Assembly: GCF_002086515.1 (NCBI RefSeq)
Contig: NZ_MVHH01000025.1
Span: forward strand, 1-60,513
Direction: 5' to 3'
Source: Mycolicibacter arupensis
Lineage (GTDB): Bacteria; Actinomycetota; Actinomycetes; Mycobacteriales; Mycobacteriaceae
Length of the DNA: 60,513 nt
Part shown: one piece after another, positions 10,278 through 21,500 of the stretch
Numbering within the stretch: position 1 is the first letter of the stretch
Layout: every line of letters starts with the position of its first letter
Program-made: the position numbers and the translations under genes
The notes under the pieces: model-generated
Seen by the model: only the letters and a program-made list of their open reading frames with translations
Databases searched by the model: none
What the model was told of the DNA's origin: nothing

Positions 10278-12179
10278 TCAGGTGCGGACGGCCAGCACGA
10301 ACGGCCCGATCTTCTGGACACGGAACTGCGGCCCCGCGAACAGCGCCGCGTCGAGCTCCACGGTGTAGCGGCGCACGTTGGGATGGTTCGGGTAGACGTC
10401 CTTGGCCAGCCGCAACGTGTAGCTGTCACCGGCGCCGGGCCGCATCAGGAAGACGGTCGGAGCCGGCCACGCCAGGTCGTCGAGCGCCTGGGTGAACTGC
10501 TCGGACGTCTCAAGGGCGGACCAGGCCCCGATCGCCGCCGCGCGGGCGGAGAACTGCGCCAGTGGGTTGGCGTAGTGCGGGGTGAGGCCCTGGAAGCCCC
10601 AGTAGGGGTAGTAGGAGAGGAAGCTGTAGTCGGCGGTGAGCACCACGGTCTCGTTGCGCGGCCTGCCGGTGGCCGCAAGGATTGCGGCATCAACCGCCTC
10701 GTAGTACTTCACCGCGCCGGGCGGTCGGCGGTCGCCGCGTTCGCCGTGGCCATCGGTGTCGGTGTAGGCGACGGTGATGTCGGGTCGCAGCACCTCGGGG
10801 ATGTCCTGGCTGAATGCCAATGCCCCGGCCAGACCCACCGCGGTCGCCGCGGGATACACCACGGTGTGCCAGCCCTGCGCCGCGCGACCGAGCGCCCGCG
10901 CACCTTCGACGAAGCCGAACACGCCGGCCGTCGCCAGCAGCACCGTCAACGTCGGCTGCAGCCGGAAACTCAGCAGCGTGGTGCGGGCCAGCGTGGACAC
11001 CATGGACAACAGTGACCACAGGTAGACGCCGACGACACCGAGCGCCAGGGCGCCCGCGCGGGTCGACTTGGGTGCCCGGACTACCAGCCACAGGGTGCCC
11101 AACAGGCATAACGCGCCCAGCAGGGTGAACTGCAGCATGGGGAAACTCAGCTCGGCGCCGTCGCCGGGCAGATAGTGGAAGGCACTGCGGCTCTCACTCG
11201 CGGGGCGGCGCAGTGCGGCTAACAGATAGGGCGTCCAGGTGATCGATGCCAGGGCCACGGCGATAGCGCCGATCACCGCCAACCGGATCAGCGGGCTCAG
11301 CACGGCGGTGATGCCGGCGCGTGTGACGGCCCGTGATGTCGCCAGCGCCACGGCCATCAACGTCACCGTGAACGCGCCGTAGGCCACCAGCAGGGTGTAG
11401 AAGGTGGCGGCGAAGCCCAGGAACAGCCCGGCTCCGACGATGGCTCCCCAACCGCCGGTGGGGCGGGAGCCGTCACCGGCGGCCCGCAGGCCCGACCAGG
11501 CCAGGATCAGCACCGGGGGCAGCAGCATGGTGATGATGGCCGCGTACGGCTCCGGGGAGCTGTAGGCCAGCGTCACGGCGGTTCCGGTGATGGTGACCAG
11601 CAGGGCCAGCTCGAAGCGGATCATCCGGTTCCACAACACCAACGCCACCGCGGCGGCTATCGCCATCGAGGTGATCGCCCACGGCTTGTACATCTCCCAG
11701 GCCGGTGTGCCGGTCCAGGCCGCGGCCCGCCCACCCAGCCAGAACCACCCCGGGGGGTAATACGGTGGCAGCCCCAGATACGTCATGTCGGCTAGCCGTG
11801 GACTGTCGGTCAGGCGGGTCAGGTATTCGGTGCGGAACTGCTGATCCACCGAGATGCCGAACAGGTAGAGCTTGGTGGCCCCCAATGGCATCGCCAGTGT
11901 CACCACCGCGAACGCACTGGTGAACACGACGGCCGCCAGCCAGGCCATGCCGCGGCGACCCCGCCGCCAGGACCATGCCGCGGCGGCCAGGCCGGCCAGG
12001 CAGCCGACCTGCCCGACGGTGGTCAGCGCGTGCAGCTGGTTCGACGAGGGATATGCCGGCCACTGCACCCGCGCGATGGCCACCAGCGCGACCACCGCGA
12101 CGAGAACGGCGATGACGCAGGCCAGCATCATCTGGGCCACCGTGTTCAGCGCATTACGCACGGCCACCACCAGTCCCAA
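10278..12179 (-). CDS. aftA: Galactan 5-O-arabinofuranosyltransferase AftA
   Basis: Priming arabinosyltransferase (GT-C fold) that adds the first arabinofuranose to galactan. The 633 residues match Rv3792 (643 aa) throughout, for example [54 protein letters not shown] [31 protein letters not shown] and the C-terminal [19 protein letters not shown]. There are about ten TM helices followed by a soluble C-terminal domain. The longest start is TTG at 12177-12179; GTG codons at residues 4 and 5 are alternatives and no strong Shine-Dalgarno distinguishes them. The 133-bp gap to dprE2 contains an inverted repeat. Confidence 0.94.
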   Translation of the reverse strand: MGLVVAVRNALNTVAQMMLACVIAVLVAVVALVAIARVQWPAYPSSNQLHALTTVGQVGCLAGLAAAAWSWRRGRRGMAWLAAVVFTSAFAVVTLAMPLGATKLYLFGISVDQQFRTEYLTRLTDSPRLADMTYLGLPPYYPPGWFWLGGRAAAWTGTPAWEMYKPWAITSMAIAAAVALVLWNRMIRFELALLVTITGTAVTLAYSSPEPYAAIITMLLPPVLILAWSGLRAAGDGSRPTGGWGAIVGAGLFLGFAATFYTLLVAYGAFTVTLMAVALATSRAVTRAGITAVLSPLIRLAVIGAIAVALASITWTPYLLAALRRPASESRSAFHYLPGDGAELSFPMLQFTLLGALCLLGTLWLVVRAPKSTRAGALALGVVGVYLWSLLSMVSTLARTTLLSFRLQPTLTVLLATAGVFGFVEGARALGRAAQGWHTVVYPAATAVGLAGALAFSQDIPEVLRPDITVAYTDTDGHGERGDRRPPGAVKYYEAVDAAILAATGRPRNETVVLTADYSFLSYYPYWGFQGLTPHYANPLAQFSARAAAIGAWSALETSEQFTQALDDLAWPAPTVFLMRPGAGDSYTLRLAKDVYPNHPNVRRYTVELDAALFAGPQFRVQKIGPFVLAVRT

Positions 12180-12206
12180 CTGTCACTCGGAAACAGATAT
12201 ATGCCG

Positions 12207-12253
12207 ATTGCCCGCCTTGGAGCGACAATCGTTGTCGCTCAGAGGCGGGCAAC
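12207..12253. repeat. Inverted repeat pair related to the embC-embA cassette ends
   Basis: Bases 12233-12253 match the 21-bp cassette end at 6958-6978 exactly. Bases 12207-12227 are its reverse complement at 18 of 21 positions. Only five bases (12228-12232) lie between, so this is a potential stem-loop in the dprE2-aftA intergenic mRNA. It could be an empty or collapsed version of the cassette, or a REP-like element. No gene is present inside it. Confidence 0.65.
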
Positions 12254-12312
12254 TCACCGCAGCCTTCCTCCACGTGACGTGTGTGACGCACGAGGCTGGC
12301 GCGGCTCATCGG

Positions 12313-13077
12313 CTAGATGGGCAACCGGCGGAAGATCACTCGCGGGACGTGCCGCAGCACCATCATGACGTAGCGGAATGCCCCGGGCGCCCAGACGATC
12401 TCCTTACCCTTGGCGGCCGCGGTGACCGCCAGCTCGGCCACGTCCTCCTTGTCGACGGTCAGCGGAGCTTCCTTGACGTGCGCGGAGAACCGGGTGCGCA
12501 CCTGCCCGGGCCGGATCACCAGCACCCGTACCCCGTCGTCGCGAAGCGCCTCGCCCAGACCAAGGTAGAAGCCGTCGAGCCCGGCCTTGGTGGAGCCGTA
12601 GACGAAGTTGGTCCGGCGCACCCGCTCACCGGCGACCGAACTCATCGCGATGATCTGCCCGAAGCCCTGCGCGCCCATCTTGTTGGCGAGCAGCACACCC
12701 ACCGACACCGCCGCCGTGTAGTTGATCCCGGCGACCTGCACGGCCTTGGCCTGGTTGTGCCAGAGTTCTTCGGCGTCGGCGTCCATACCGAAGGCCACGA
12801 TCGCCACGTCTATATCGCCGGCACTGAATGCGGCATCGATCATCGCCGGGTGGCTCGCGGTGTCCAGGGCGTCGAAGTCGACGATCCGCACCGACTTGGC
12901 GCCGGCCGCCTCCATCGCAGCCACGGCGCCGTCCCGGCCGGGATCACCGGGCAGGCACGCCAGCACCACACTCGCCGAGGCGTGGCGCAGGTAGCGCGCA
13001 CAGATCGCCAGGCCGATCTCGGAGGTACCACCCAGCAGCAGAATGGACTGGGGGTTTCCGGTTGCGTCGAACACCAT
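12313..13077 (-). CDS. dprE2: Decaprenylphosphoryl-2-keto-ribose reductase DprE2
   Basis: NAD(P)H-dependent short-chain dehydrogenase that reduces the 2-keto intermediate to decaprenyl-phosphoryl-arabinose, the arabinan donor. The 254 residues equal the M. tuberculosis length. The Rossmann cofactor loop is LLGGTSEIG (14-22). The catalytic site has SSVAG with Ser near 144 and YGSTKAG with Tyr/Lys near 158-162. Its ATG directly abuts the dprE1 stop (13075-13080), so the two are translationally linked, as expected for enzymes that form a functional pair. Confidence 0.96.
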   Translation of the reverse strand: MVFDATGNPQSILLLGGTSEIGLAICARYLRHASASVVLACLPGDPGRDGAVAAMEAAGAKSVRIVDFDALDTASHPAMIDAAFSAGDIDVAIVAFGMDADAEELWHNQAKAVQVAGINYTAAVSVGVLLANKMGAQGFGQIIAMSSVAGERVRRTNFVYGSTKAGLDGFYLGLGEALRDDGVRVLVIRPGQVRTRFSAHVKEAPLTVDKEDVAELAVTAAAKGKEIVWAPGAFRYVMMVLRHVPRVIFRRLPI

Positions 13078-14460
13078 CTACATAAGCTCCAAACGTCGGG
13101 CCATATCTGAGGCGAAGATCCCCTCGGGATCCACCTGGCGGCGTATCGCGATCCACTCGTCGATCCGCGGGTACATGGCGTGGAAGTTCTCCGCGGTGGT
13201 GCGGGAGTCCTTGGCCGTGTAGAGCCGGCCGCCGAACTCCAGCACCCGGCGGTCGAGGGAGTTCAGTAGCTCGTTGACGCCGGGCTTCATCGGGAAGTCC
13301 AGGCACACGTTCCAGCCGGGCATCGGGAAACTCAGGGGCGCCTGGTTGGCGGGTCCGAACAGCTTGAACACGTTGAGCGCCGAGTAGTGCCCACTGGCCT
13401 GGATGTCGATGATGATGCTCTTGAACTCTTCGACGGCCTCGGTGGGCACCAGGAACTGGTACTGCGCGAAGCCGGCCGGGCCGTAGCCGCGGTTCCACTC
13501 ACCGAGCAGGTCCAGCGGGTGATAGAACTGCGTCAGGTTCTGCACCTTGCCCCGGTAGTGGCCGCCGCGGCGGTAGTACAGCTCGCCGATGGCGCTCAGG
13601 CTCAGCTTGTTCATCAACCCGTTGGGGAAGACGTCAGGCACCGTCATCAACTGCGGTGCGTCGAATTTCAGCGGGTTGCGGGCGAGCTTTGGGGGCAGCT
13701 CGTCGCGCAGGGCCAGCCGCCCGCGGGTGATGGTGGCCCGGCCCAGCTTCGGCGCCGGGCTGATCGCGTCGAACCACGCACTGGAATAGGTGTAGTTGGC
13801 TTCGCTGCCGTCGCTGTGAAAGGCGATGGTCTCGTCCAGGGTGGCGGTGTTGTCGCCGTCGTTGATGAAGTACGCCGTCTCGGTCGGGGTCATGGCGATA
13901 GTGGCGCGCAGGATGATCCCGGTCAGCCCATTGCCGCCGATGGTGGCCCAGAACAAGGCGGCGTCATCGCCATCCGGCGTCAGGTGCCGCACGGTCCCGT
14001 CGGCGATCAGCAGCTCCATGGAGCGCACGTGGTTGCCGAAGCTGCCCTCGCTGTGGTGGTTCTTGCCGTGGATGTCGCACGCGATCGCACCCCCGATGGT
14101 GACCTGGCGGGTACCGGGCAGGACCGGCACCCACAGTCCGAACGGCAGCGCCGCCTTCATCAGCTGGTCCAGGCTCACGCCGCCGTCGACGTCGACGAGG
14201 CCGCGGTCGGCGGAGATCGAGTGGATCCGGTTCAGCGCGGTCATGTCGATCACCAGGCCGCCGCCGTTCTGGGCGTTGTCCCCATAGGAACGGCCCAACC
14301 CGCGGGCGATCACGCCGCGGCCTCCCGACTCGGCCGATCGGGCCACCGCCTTGGCGATGACGTCGACGTCCGGGGTCGACAAGACCTGCGCCACGCTCGG
14401 CGCGGTGCGGCCCCAACCGGTGAGGCGGCGGGGTGTGGTCTGCAACTCGGTGCTCAACAT
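13078..14460 (-). CDS. dprE1: Decaprenylphosphoryl-beta-D-ribose oxidase DprE1
   Basis: FAD-dependent oxidase that epimerises decaprenyl-phosphoryl-ribose together with DprE2, in the periplasm-facing arabinan pathway. From ATG at 14458-14460 it has 460 residues (M. tuberculosis 461) and its N-terminus [21 protein letters not shown] matches the orthologue; a longer frame to 14565 is unsupported. FAD-binding elements are [17 protein letters not shown] and [22 protein letters not shown]. Cys386, in GWNVCLDFP (codon 13303-13305), corresponds to Cys387, the residue attacked by benzothiazinones. The active-site Lys lies in [13 protein letters not shown]. The gene is divergent from the gene at 14538 across 77 bp. 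In M. tuberculosis Rv3789 precedes it; here that gene is about 28 kb away. Confidence 0.97.
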   Translation of the reverse strand: MLSTELQTTPRRLTGWGRTAPSVAQVLSTPDVDVIAKAVARSAESGGRGVIARGLGRSYGDNAQNGGGLVIDMTALNRIHSISADRGLVDVDGGVSLDQLMKAALPFGLWVPVLPGTRQVTIGGAIACDIHGKNHHSEGSFGNHVRSMELLIADGTVRHLTPDGDDAALFWATIGGNGLTGIILRATIAMTPTETAYFINDGDNTATLDETIAFHSDGSEANYTYSSAWFDAISPAPKLGRATITRGRLALRDELPPKLARNPLKFDAPQLMTVPDVFPNGLMNKLSLSAIGELYYRRGGHYRGKVQNLTQFYHPLDLLGEWNRGYGPAGFAQYQFLVPTEAVEEFKSIIIDIQASGHYSALNVFKLFGPANQAPLSFPMPGWNVCLDFPMKPGVNELLNSLDRRVLEFGGRLYTAKDSRTTAENFHAMYPRIDEWIAIRRQVDPEGIFASDMARRLELM

Positions 14461-14502
14461 CGCACATGAGGGTACCGTCAACGCGCCGCATCTCGATTCA
14501 GC

Positions 14503-14531
14503 GTGACTAAACGGAGCTGTCCCGTTACGAT
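14503..14531 (+). promoter_or_regulatory. Candidate promoter for a leaderless transcript
   Basis: GTGACT (14503-14508), a 17-base spacer, and TACGAT (14526-14531) lie directly upstream of the ATG at 14538. Seven bases from the -10 element to the ATG puts the start site at or next to the start codon, and no Shine-Dalgarno is visible. This fits the leaderless mRNAs common in mycobacteria. Confidence 0.5.
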
Positions 14532-14537
14532 CGCGCA

Positions 14538-15086
14538 ATGCCTGAGACCTCTGCAAGCGAATCATCCTCTGCCAAGCCCAAGACCGCGGGTTTTCCGCAA
14601 TCTTCCACTTCAGCGTCGGCGTTGTCGGTGCCCACGATCGCCGCTCTGGCGCTGGCCGTGATCGGTATCGTCCTGGCTATCCTCGGCTGGTTCCACCCGT
14701 CGACGAGCCAGAAGTTCAACGACGACCAGCGGACTCAGGCCAAGGGCAACATCTGCAACGCGCAGAGTGTCGTGCGTCAGGGCACCCAGTTCAACACCAA
14801 CCTGCAGAACCCGGTCCCGGGCGACCTCGCCGGTGACCTGGCGGTGGGCACCAACGCGCGGCTGTCGCTGTTCGCCGGTGGCGCGTACCTGCACCAGGCC
14901 CTGGAGTCCAACCCGGCCACCCCGGCCGACGTGGCCCAGGCTGTCGGCGACATGGCCGACACCCTCGAGGCGCTGAGCATCAACTACCTGGCCGGGCACT
15001 CGCCCGAGGACGAGGTCCAGCAGCCGCTGCGCGACCAGCTGCGCGGTCAGATCGACGTTCTGGACAACCTCTGCCAGCAGCAGTAA
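14538..15086 (+). CDS. One-TM protein of unknown function
   Basis: 182 residues. A Ser/Ala/Lys-rich cytoplasmic N-terminus (1-28) precedes one hydrophobic helix (about 30-50, [21 protein letters not shown]) and an outside domain (55-182) with two cysteines, near residues 74 and 178, that could form a disulfide. The outside domain is predicted helical ([26 protein letters not shown]). I do not recognise a named family. It is divergent from dprE1 and appears monocistronic, because two stem-loops follow it. A role connected to the arabinan genes is only positional inference. Confidence 0.85.
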   Translation: MPETSASESSSAKPKTAGFPQSSTSASALSVPTIAALALAVIGIVLAILGWFHPSTSQKFNDDQRTQAKGNICNAQSVVRQGTQFNTNLQNPVPGDLAGDLAVGTNARLSLFAGGAYLHQALESNPATPADVAQAVGDMADTLEALSINYLAGHSPEDEVQQPLRDQLRGQIDVLDNLCQQQ

Positions 15087-15103
15087 TCCCCATCCGGCGA
15101 CAG

Positions 15104-15149
15104 GTGCGCTGGGCGAGGTCGAAGAGACCGCGCCCAGCGCACTTTTGTT
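15104..15149 (+). terminator. Intrinsic terminator after the 14538 gene
   Basis: A 12-bp perfect stem (15104-15115 with 15131-15142) has an inner 4-bp GGTC/GACC extension and is followed at once by TTTTGTT (15143-15149). This is a textbook factor-independent terminator 17 bp after the stop codon. Confidence 0.9.
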
Positions 15150-15175
15150 GGTGGACCTGCTAGAGCTAGTAGGCG

Positions 15176-15225
15176 CACAGACCATTACGGCCACCCCGGC
15201 GACGGGGTGGCCGTAATGGTCTGTG
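15176..15225. terminator. Second strong stem-loop, 22-bp perfect stem
   Basis: Bases 15176-15197 and 15204-15225 are exact reverse complements around the six-base loop GGCGAC. No T-tract follows. It may be a back-up terminator that insulates the giant PGRS gene from the upstream transcript. Confidence 0.75.
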
Positions 15226-15530
15226 GCCGTTTAGTGGGCCATGGCTCGTTGAGAGTCCAGCAAACGTGACGGACCGCATAAGTCTTTGCTGAATATCAGA
15301 GAGTCTTCTCTAAGTCCTTGATCAGCATCAAGGCATCGAATTTAGCATATCTAACTACAAGCGGAGGTTACTAGCATATCCGACCGTAATAGTGGGTCAC
15401 AAGCCTCAAGTCGAGTTTGAAAGTCTCCGAAAGTGTATGCGAGTTGACGAGTCGAGAATCGGTGTTAGCCTAATTTTTTGATCAGGATTGCTGTGCTGCC
15501 GTTGTGTCCTAGTTAAGGGGGGGAGACGCC
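15226..15530 (+). promoter_or_regulatory. AT-rich leader and promoter region of the first giant PGRS gene
   Basis: No gene is seen in this 305-bp stretch, which is clearly less GC-rich than its surroundings. It holds a 7-bp dyad CCTTGAT/ATCAAGG (15316-15333), a 9-bp direct repeat TAGCATATC (15343-15351 and 15372-15380), and a promoter-like pair TTGACG (15444-15449), 16-base spacer, TAGCCT (15466-15471) preceded by TG at -15/-14. A purine-rich A[11 protein letters not shown]hine-Dalgarno precedes the ATG at 15531. The dyad and repeats could be regulator sites (inference). Confidence 0.55.
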
Positions 15531-18500
15531 ATGTCTCGTCATGCTCGAAGTGGTTTCCGGGGGCCTCGCGGCCGTGTGTTTGGTGCCGGGACCGCGGTCA
15601 GTGCCTTCCTGACGTTCGGCCTGGGGCCGCTGGCGCCCGTGCCGGCAGCGCACGCGGACATCGAGGATGTGCTGGTCGACCTGTTCGGTCAAAATCTCAG
15701 CGACGCCTTCGCCGGCCTGGGGGCCGACTGGGGTAATCAGGCCGACTGGGCGGTGGTCCTGGATGCAGACAGTTGGTCGCCCTTCTTCGACAACCTCGCC
15801 AGCCAGGCCACCTGGGATGCGATCCTGGCCGATCTGAGCCTGAGTGGCATCGGCGCGGCGGACTTCGATCTGCCGGGCTCGGCGGCGTTCAACCTGTTCG
15901 ACTACAACCTGTTCATGCCGTTCGGCAACGGCGCGGACGGCACTGTCGACCACCCGGACGGCTATGCCGGCGGGTGGATCTACGGAACCGGTGGTGCGGG
16001 GTGGGACGCCGACGGCACCGGCGCCAGCGATGACGGCGGTGCGGGTGGCCAGGGCGGCCTCTTCGGTGGTGACGGCGGCGCCGGTGGTGACGGTTTCGGT
16101 GAGGGTGACGGCGGTGCCGGTGGCAGCGCCGGATGGTTCGCCGCGTTCAGCCACGCCGGTGCCGGCGGTGCCGGCGGTCTCGATGGTGGCGCTGGTGGTG
16201 CCGGTGGCGACGGCGCTGTCCTCGCCTGGATCAGTGACGCCGGGGTCGGTGGTGCCGGTGGTAGCGGTGGTGGTGCCGGCGGCAAGGGCGGCAACGTCGG
16301 ATGGTTCTCCTGGTTCAGCAAGGCCGGCGCGGGTGGTGACGGTGGTAGCGGCGGGGGCGCCGGCGGCAAGGGCGGCAGCGTCGGCGACCTGTCCTGGTTC
16401 AGTGACGCCGGCGACGGTGGTGACGGCAATGGCGGTAACGGTGGCGACGGCGGCAGCGTCGGCTGGAACTCCTGGTTCAGCAACGGCGGCGACGGTGGTG
16501 ACGGCTTCAACGGTGGGGACGGTGGCAACGGCAGCCTGCTCGCCTGGTTCAACAGCAGCGGCGGGGACGGTGGCGACGGCATCGGCGGTAAGGGTGGCGA
16601 CGGCGGAAGCGTCGGCTGGTTCAACACTTTCAGCAGCGGCGGCGCCGGTGGTAACGGCCAGACCGGCGGCAACGGTGGCGACGGCAGCCTCTTCGGGTGG
16701 TGGAGCAACGGTGGTGCCGGCGGTGACGGAACCGACGGCGGCAACGGCGGCGACGGTGGCAGCGCCGGATGGTTCTCGTGGTTCAGCGACGGTGGCGCCG
16801 GCGGTAAGGGTGGTACCGCCGTCGCCCTGGGTGACGCCGGTGGCAATGGTGGCGCTGGTGGTGACGCCGCGTTGTGGGGTCTGTTCAGTGCGGCCGGTGC
16901 TGGTGGTGCTGGCGGTGATGGCTTCACGGGTGCGGCGGGTGCGGCGGGCAGCTTCGCCAATGGTGGCGACGGCAACGGTGGTGTCGGCGGTAATGGTGGC
17001 AATGGTGGTAACGGTGGTACGGGCGGTCGGGGCTCGTATCTGTTCGGGGCCGGCGGTCAAGGTGGTGCGGCCGGTGATGGCGGTAAGGGTGGTGCCGGAG
17101 GTGCCGGCGCCGACGGTGCTGATGGCGCGGTAGCCGGTGCCGATGGCACCAATGGTGGTAATGGCGGTGTCGGCGGTAATGGCGGCGCGGCCGGCCAGGC
17201 CGGCGCCGGTGGTCAGGGTGGCTGGCTCAGGGGCGAGGCCGCCTCGGGTGCGGCCGGTTCGTCGGACTCGGGTGGTCTGGGCGGTAACGGTGGCCGCGGT
17301 GGCGACGGCCAGGACGGCGTCGGCGGTGAGGCGGGGACCGCGTCGAACCCCGATGGTGGGGCTGGTCAGGCCGGTGGGCATGGTGGTAACGCGGGTCTGG
17401 CCGGTGCCGGTGGTGTGGGCGGCAACGGTCAGCAGGCCGGTAGTGGTACGGCGGGTGCGGCCGGTAAGGGCGGCAGTGGTGGTACTGGTGGGGCCGGCTA
17501 TGACGCGGCGTCGGACGGGACCGCTCTGGCTGGTACCGCCGGCGGTAATGGTGGTGTCGGTGGTGATGCGGGCCTGGGTGGTTTGGAGGCCAACGGCATC
17601 ACGCATGGCGTTTCGGGTGCTGCTGGTGTTGGTGGTGCTGGTGGTGACGGTCGTGACGGTGCGGCCGGGGCGGCGGGCACGGCGCTTGATCCCACCGGCA
17701 AGGCCGGTAGTGCCGGTGGTGCTGGGGGTAACGGTGGCCTGGGCGGTCTGGAGGCCAACGGCTTTACCCATGCTGCGGCCGGTGTTGGTGGTGATGGTGG
17801 TGCCGGCGGTAAGGGCGGTGCCGGATTTGACGCGTTGGCTGCCGGTGCTGCGGCGGGTACTTCGGGTGGCAATGGTGGTGCCGGTGGTGCCGGTGGCACC
17901 GGGGGCACGGGTTCGGTTGCGGGCACTCACGGCACCGGTGGTGTGGGTGGTCAGGGTGGTTCGGGTACCGCTGGCGCCGATGGTGGGGCTGGTACCGATG
18001 GTGATGCGTCCAACCCTGATGGTGGCGCGGGTGGCAATGGCGGCACCGGTGGTAATGCCGGTGTCGGTGGTGCTGGTGGTGACTCGGGTAACGGCAACCA
18101 TGCCGCCAGTGGCGCTAGCGGTGTGGCCGGTAAGGGCGGCAGTGGTGGTGTCGGTGGTGCCGGGTATGACGCCGCCTCCGACCTCGCCGCGTCCGCGGGT
18201 GCCGCGGGCGGTAACGGTGGTGCCGGCGGTAACGCCGGCCTGGGCGGTTTGCAGGCCGACGGCACGACGCGCGCGGCGGCGGGCAACGCCGCTGTCGGCG
18301 GTAACGGTGGTGACGGGAAGGACGGCACCGACGGTGTCAACGGCACGCAGAGTAGCCCGGACGGCACGGCGGGCCAGGCCGGTGGCGCCGGTGGTAACGG
18401 CGGCCAGGGCGGCCTGAAGGCCGACAACACCCGGGCCGCCGACGGCGACGGTGGTAACGGTGGTGCCGGTGGTAAGGGTGGCACCGGCTACGCCGGTTTG

Positions 18501-21500
18501 GCTGGGACCAACCCGGGCCAGGCTGGCGAGAGCGGCGGTAACGGTGGCGCCGGTGGTGCCGGTGGAGTCGGTGGTACCGGGACCAATGCCGGCACACACG
18601 GTGTCGGCGGCGTGGGCGGCGACGGTGGATCCGGTGGTGCGGGCGCTCAGGGCGCCGACGGCAATAACGGCACCGCGTCCCATGTGGATGGTACGGCGGG
18701 GCAGGCCGGTGGGGCCGGTGGTAACGCCGGTAAGGGTGGTGCCGGTGGTGACAGCGGTAACGGAACCACGGTGGCCGATGGCAATGACGGTACGGCGGGC
18801 GTCGGCGGTAAGGGTGGTGCCGGCGGCCAGGGCTACAACGGTGTCGACGGCTCTACCGGGCACGTCGACGGCACCAACGGTGGCGCGGGCGGCGCCGGTG
18901 GTGCCGGTGGCCTCGGTGGTCTGCAGACCGATGGGTCTCGGGCCCTGCAGGGCAACGGCGGCAATGGTGGTGCCGGCGGTAAGGGCGGCAGTGGCCTGTC
19001 CGGTGTTGCCGGAGCTACCGCGGGTGCCAGTGGCACCAATGGTGGTGCCGGTGGCAATGGTGGCACCGGTGGTGTCGGCGGTGCGGGCACCGTCAGTGGT
19101 GTGGCCGGCGCCGGTGGCGTCGGCGGTAACGGCGGTAACGGTGGCGCGGGTGCGGCCGGCGCGGCCGGTGTTGACGGAAACGCCTCGCACGTTGACGGCA
19201 CCGCCGGTGGTAATGGTGGTGCCGGTGGTAATGCCGGCAAGGCCGGTAGTGGTGGCCTCAGTGGTGCTGGGGTTCAGGCCAGTGGCGGCACTGATGGCAC
19301 CGCGGGCGTGGGTGGTGCCGGTGGTCAGGGTGGTAAGGGATTTGACGGCACCAACTCCAGCAGTGCGGCGGCTTCTGGGGGCAATGGCGGCGCCGGCGGC
19401 GCCGGCGGTAACGGTGGCCAGGGGGGCCTGAAGGCTGATGGTGTCACGCGGGTCGCTGATGGTGTCGGCGGCAATGGTGGCGCCGGTGGTGGCGGTGGTG
19501 CCGGTTACACCGGCCAGGCGGGTGCTGACGCAACGGTGGCCGGTGCTGCCGGTGGTGTCGGTGAGTCGGGCACCAATGGTGGTAACGGTGGCGCCGGTGG
19601 CGCTGGTGGTACGGGTTCGGTGGCGGGTACGCAGGGCGTCGGCGGTAAGGGCGGTGCCGGTGGCTCAGGTGGCGCCGGTGGCAAGGGTGCGACCGGTGCT
19701 GATGGAAACGCGTCGCATGTCGACGGTTACGACGGTGGTGCCGGTGGTGCCGGTGGCAACGCCGGTCAAGGCGGTCTCGGTGGTGCGGGCCTGGGTGGTA
19801 CGGCCGCTGGTGGGACGAATGGCACGGCTGGTGTGGGTGGCGCCGGTGCTGCCGGTGGTACGGGCTTCGCTGGTGCTGACTCGCACACCGCCGGTCAGGC
19901 CGGCGGCAACGGTGGTGCCGGTGGTGCCGGTGGTAACGGCGGCCAGGGCGGTCTGAACATCGGTGGCAGCTATGCCGCGCAGGGCAATGGTGGTGCTGGT
20001 GGTGCCGGTGGTAAGGGTGGCGCCGGGTTTGACGCGGTTGCTGAGGGTGCGGGTGCTGGTGTGTCGGGCACTAATGGTGGTGCTGGTGGTGATGGTGGTG
20101 CCGGTGGTAGTGGCACCGTGGCCGGTAGCCATGGTGTCGGTGGTGTCGGTGGTGCCGGTGGTTCGGGTACCGACGGCGCCAACGGTGGTGTGGGTACGAC
20201 GGGCACGGCGGAGGATCGCACCGGTGGTGCCGGTGGCAATGGTGGCGATGGTGGTAACGCCGGTGCTGGTGGCGCTGGTGGTTCCTCCGGTGGTGGTAAC
20301 TACGCTACCGGTGGGTCGAACGGTTCGGCCGGTACGGGTGGCTCCGGTGGTGCCGGTGGTACCGGGTATGACGCGGCTGGTGATGCGGGTGCTGCGGCGG
20401 GGACCTCGGGTGGCAATGGTGGTGTCGGTGGTAACGCCGGCAAGGGTGGTCTTGAAGTCGGTGGCGGCCATGCGGCCGACGGCACCGCCGGTATCGGTGG
20501 CGACGGTGGCGACGGTAAAGACGGGGCGAACGGAACCGACTCGCACACCGCGGGTGTGGACGGCACGGCCGGTCAGGCCGGTGGTGCTGGGGGTAACGGC
20601 GGCCAGGGCGGTCTGAACATCGGTGGCAGCCATGCCGCGCAGGGCAATGGTGGTGCTGGTGGTGCCGGTGGTAAGGGTGGCGCCGGGTTTGACGCGGTTG
20701 CTGAGGGTGCGGGTGCTGGTGTGTCGGGCACCAATGGTGGTGCTGGTGGTGATGGTGGTGCCGGTGGTAGTGGCACCGTGGCCGGTAGCCATGGTGTCGG
20801 TGGTGTCGGTGGTGCCGGTGGTTCGGGTACCGACGGCGCCAACGGTGGTGTGGGTACGACGGGCACGGCGGAGGATCGCACCGGTGGTGCCGGTGGCAAT
20901 GGTGGCGATGGTGGTAACGCCGGTGCTGGTGGCGCTGGTGGTTCCTCCGGTGGTGGTAACTACGCTACCGGTGGGTCGAACGGTTCGGCCGGTACGGGTG
21001 GCTCCGGTGGTGCCGGTGGTACCGGGTATGACGCGGCTGGTGATGCGGGTGCTGCGGCGGGGACCTCGGGTGGCAATGGTGGTGTCGGTGGTAACGCCGG
21101 CAAGGGTGGTTTTGAAGTCGGTGGCGGCCATGCGGCCGACGGCACCGCCGGTATCGGTGGCGACGGTGGCGACGGTAAAGACGGGGCGACGGGTACGGCC
21201 GGTGATGGCGGCGACGTCGATGGCGGCGTCGGTCAGGTTGGCGGCAACGGCGGCAACGGCGGCCTGGGCGGCCTGAACACCGACGGCAGTCTGGCCGCGC
21301 AAGGTGATGGCGGCAAGGGTGGCAACGGCGGCGACGGCGGTCAGGGCTATGACGGCCTGACCGGAATCGCCGGCAGCCCCGACGGTGGCAATGGCGGCGT
21401 CGGTGGTGTCGGCGGTGTCGGCGGCAATGGTGGTGCCGGCTCGGTCGGTGGTGCCGCCGGTAGCGGCGGCAAGGGTGGTGCCGGCGGCGGCGGTGGTGAC

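Noticed and set aside
15980..17002. Pro/Pro-Ala 'PPAPP' frames on the minus strand of PGRS genes
   Set aside because: They are the reverse-complement reading of GGC/GGT repeats, not a collagen-like or proline-rich gene.
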